In this document: positions 5,219 through 6,217 of the stretch, one piece after another
How the letters are laid out: the number at the start of each line of letters is the position of its first letter
Numbering within the stretch: the stretch's first letter is position 1
Assembly (NCBI GenBank): GCA_002497765.1
Contig: DAET01000014.1
Location: 16,691-22,907 of the forward strand
Reading direction: 5' to 3'
Length of the DNA stretch: 6,217 nt
Source of the DNA: Euryarchaeota archaeon UBA486
GTDB taxonomy: Archaea; Thermoplasmatota; Poseidoniia; Poseidoniales; Poseidoniaceae
Position numbers and translations under genes: made by a program
The notes under the pieces: generated by a model
Told to the model about the DNA's origin: nothing
Database searches by the model: none
The model's input: only the letters and a program-made list of their open reading frames with translations

Positions 5219-6148
5219 TCATTCCCCTTGAAGACGAATCAACGCCTCCTCAATATCAAGGGTCCCCTCACAGAGGGCGTCAAGGACGCTGTTGTATGAT
5301 GGGTGGAGAACAAGCCGACGTTCGTGTTGGCCCAGCAAACGTTCACGCATTCGGGCGCGGCGTGCACGACCTGAACTGTTGAGGTTGAGCAACGCCGATG
5401 CGGCTTCAGGAATCCCGAGGCCTTTGAGGCCAGAGGTCAGCAACACCTCGGGTGCATCATCGCCGTCGAGGGCGTACGACTCACGCAACTCACCGGCGTG
5501 GCGTTCAGCACCGTCGAGGTCGGCTTTGTTGACGAGAACGATGTCGGCCAGTTCGAGGAGACCCGCCTTTTCCGCTTGGATGCCATCGCCACGGGCCGGT
5601 CCTTCGACCACCACGATGCGGTCGGCCACGGCTGCACATCGGAGCTCGGCCTGACCCGAGCCCACGGTTTCAATCAGCACACGGTCCCATCCACAAGCGA
5701 GAAGAAACCCAGCCATGTCTTCAACGATGAGGGGCACACTGCCCGATGAGGAACGCGTGGCGATCGAACGAACATACACGCGCTCACTGATGGTGGGGTT
5801 GTCAACCGAGGACATGCGAATGCGGTCGCCCAGAAGGGCGCCTCCGGTTCGGGGTGAACTCGGGTCGACCGCCAGCAAAGCCACCTTGTGGCCTTCGCTC
5901 GCCCACGCTGTCATCAAGGCGTCCACGAGGACGGATTTACCGACACCAGGCGCACCGGTAATGGCCATCGTGGTCCATCCATTCTCCGAGGATCCGGGGA
6001 GGGTTTCGATGAGTTGGCTGAGGGCAAGGGTGCCGTTTTCGATTTTGGAGAGCAAACGAGCCATGGCGCGTCGGTCGCCGCGCAAGGCTTGGTCGCGTTC
6101 CTCGTTCACGTTCGCAACCCCTTTCACGCCGAAGATTCCCAGTGCCAT
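5219..6148 (-). CDS. meaB: Methylmalonyl-CoA mutase-associated GTPase MeaB (ArgK/LAO family)
   Basis: A 309-residue G3E-type GTPase that loads and protects the B12 cofactor of methylmalonyl-CoA mutase, in the propionyl-CoA to succinyl-CoA route. Visible motifs are Walker A GAPGVGKS at 65-72, DPSSPRTGGALLGDRIRM at 95-112 (a family hallmark), ETVGSGQAE at 160-168 and the guanine-specifying NKAD at 207-210. Three usually conserved loops deviate: the common RGHLGG is RSSSGS (132-137), the common GVGQSE is GSGQAE, and the GDDLQ-type loop is RGDGIQ (186-191). The old name, lysine/arginine/ornithine transport ATPase, is misleading. The start at 6148 overlaps the upstream gene by 25 bases. A GTG at 6127 would give the 4-base GTGA overlap and still keep the conserved region from VNEERDQALRGD onward, so the start is uncertain. 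Neither start has a strong ribosome binding site. Confidence 0.9.
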   Translation of the reverse strand: MALGIFGVKGVANVNEERDQALRGDRRAMARLLSKIENGTLALSQLIETLPGSSENGWTTMAITGAPGVGKSVLVDALMTAWASEGHKVALLAVDPSSPRTGGALLGDRIRMSSVDNPTISERVYVRSIATRSSSGSVPLIVEDMAGFLLACGWDRVLIETVGSGQAELRCAAVADRIVVVEGPARGDGIQAEKAGLLELADIVLVNKADLDGAERHAGELRESYALDGDDAPEVLLTSGLKGLGIPEAASALLNLNSSGRARRARMRERLLGQHERRLVLHPSYNSVLDALCEGTLDIEEALIRLQGE

Positions 6149-6217
6149 TCGCTGCCCTGTCCCACGCCGGCATCGGCTTTCTCTGAGGCCTGTTGGATGA
6201 AATCAAGGATTTCAGAG
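6124..6217 (-). CDS. C-terminal end of probable methylmalonyl-CoA mutase B12-binding subunit (partial)
   Basis: A frame open from the window edge gives 30 residues (beginning SEILDFIQQASEKADAG and ending EWHWESSA) before a TGA at 6126-6124. Small B12-binding mutase subunits commonly end with a pattern like EI(V/L)xFI after the last strand of the fold, and SEILDFI fits that. Its stop overlaps the MeaB gene, and the mutase B12 subunit commonly precedes MeaB in archaea. The fragment is short and carries no catalytic residue (the B12-ligating DxHxxG motif would lie upstream, outside the window), so the identity is an inference from context plus a weak pattern. Confidence 0.5.
   Translation of the reverse strand, partial: SEILDFIQQASEKADAGVGQGSEWHWESSA

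Noticed and set aside
1..6217. tRNA, rRNA, CRISPR, insertion sequence or prophage signals
   Set aside because: I found no spaced repeat array, no transposase or integrase motifs and no tRNA-like arm structure. The window is almost fully occupied by ordinary coding sequence.

Overview
All genes I can support in this 6.2 kb window lie on the minus strand, so the reading order runs from high to low coordinates. Packing is very dense: most neighbours overlap by the 4-base ATGA type or sit within about 10 bases, and several starts carry a strong GAGGTGA-type ribosome binding site. Base composition is moderately GC-rich. The gene set looks like a free-living, probably marine, euryarchaeon, with Marine Group II / Poseidoniales as my best guess. 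It combines what looks like a split methylmalonyl-CoA mutase (stand-alone B12 subunit) with MeaB, a CTP-dependent polyprenol-kinase-like membrane protein and a small double [4Fe-4S] ferredoxin. No ribosomal or marker gene is present, so the lineage call is an inference.

Region 6217-4591: the last 30 residues of a gene that is probably the B12-binding subunit of methylmalonyl-CoA mutase run into a MeaB-type G3E GTPase, the chaperone of that mutase. One base later comes a polytopic membrane protein with the motifs of the dolichol/phytol kinase family. Region 4590-4351 is the only loosely packed part. It hides a 36-residue single-span membrane protein (4408-4518), flanked by an 11-base perfect inverted repeat and two further small palindromes, and is the likeliest place for a promoter.

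Region 4350-1364: a 595-residue glutamine-hydrolysing asparagine-synthetase-like enzyme overlaps by 4 bases a 400-residue glutamate-cysteine ligase of the rare proteobacterial-type GshA family (Pfam GshA, PF08886). This translationally coupled pair is the most interesting part of the window. It suggests a gamma-glutamylcysteine-based thiol, possibly amidated or otherwise conjugated, in an archaeon.

Region 1363-1: a 19-codon open frame bridges GshA to a 225-residue polytopic membrane protein of unknown family. This overlaps a two-cluster ferredoxin, followed by a 94-residue two-span membrane protein whose stop overlaps the ATG of a gene that leaves the window. The last three look like one redox-linked membrane module. 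I see no RNA genes, mobile elements, CRISPR arrays or clear terminators.
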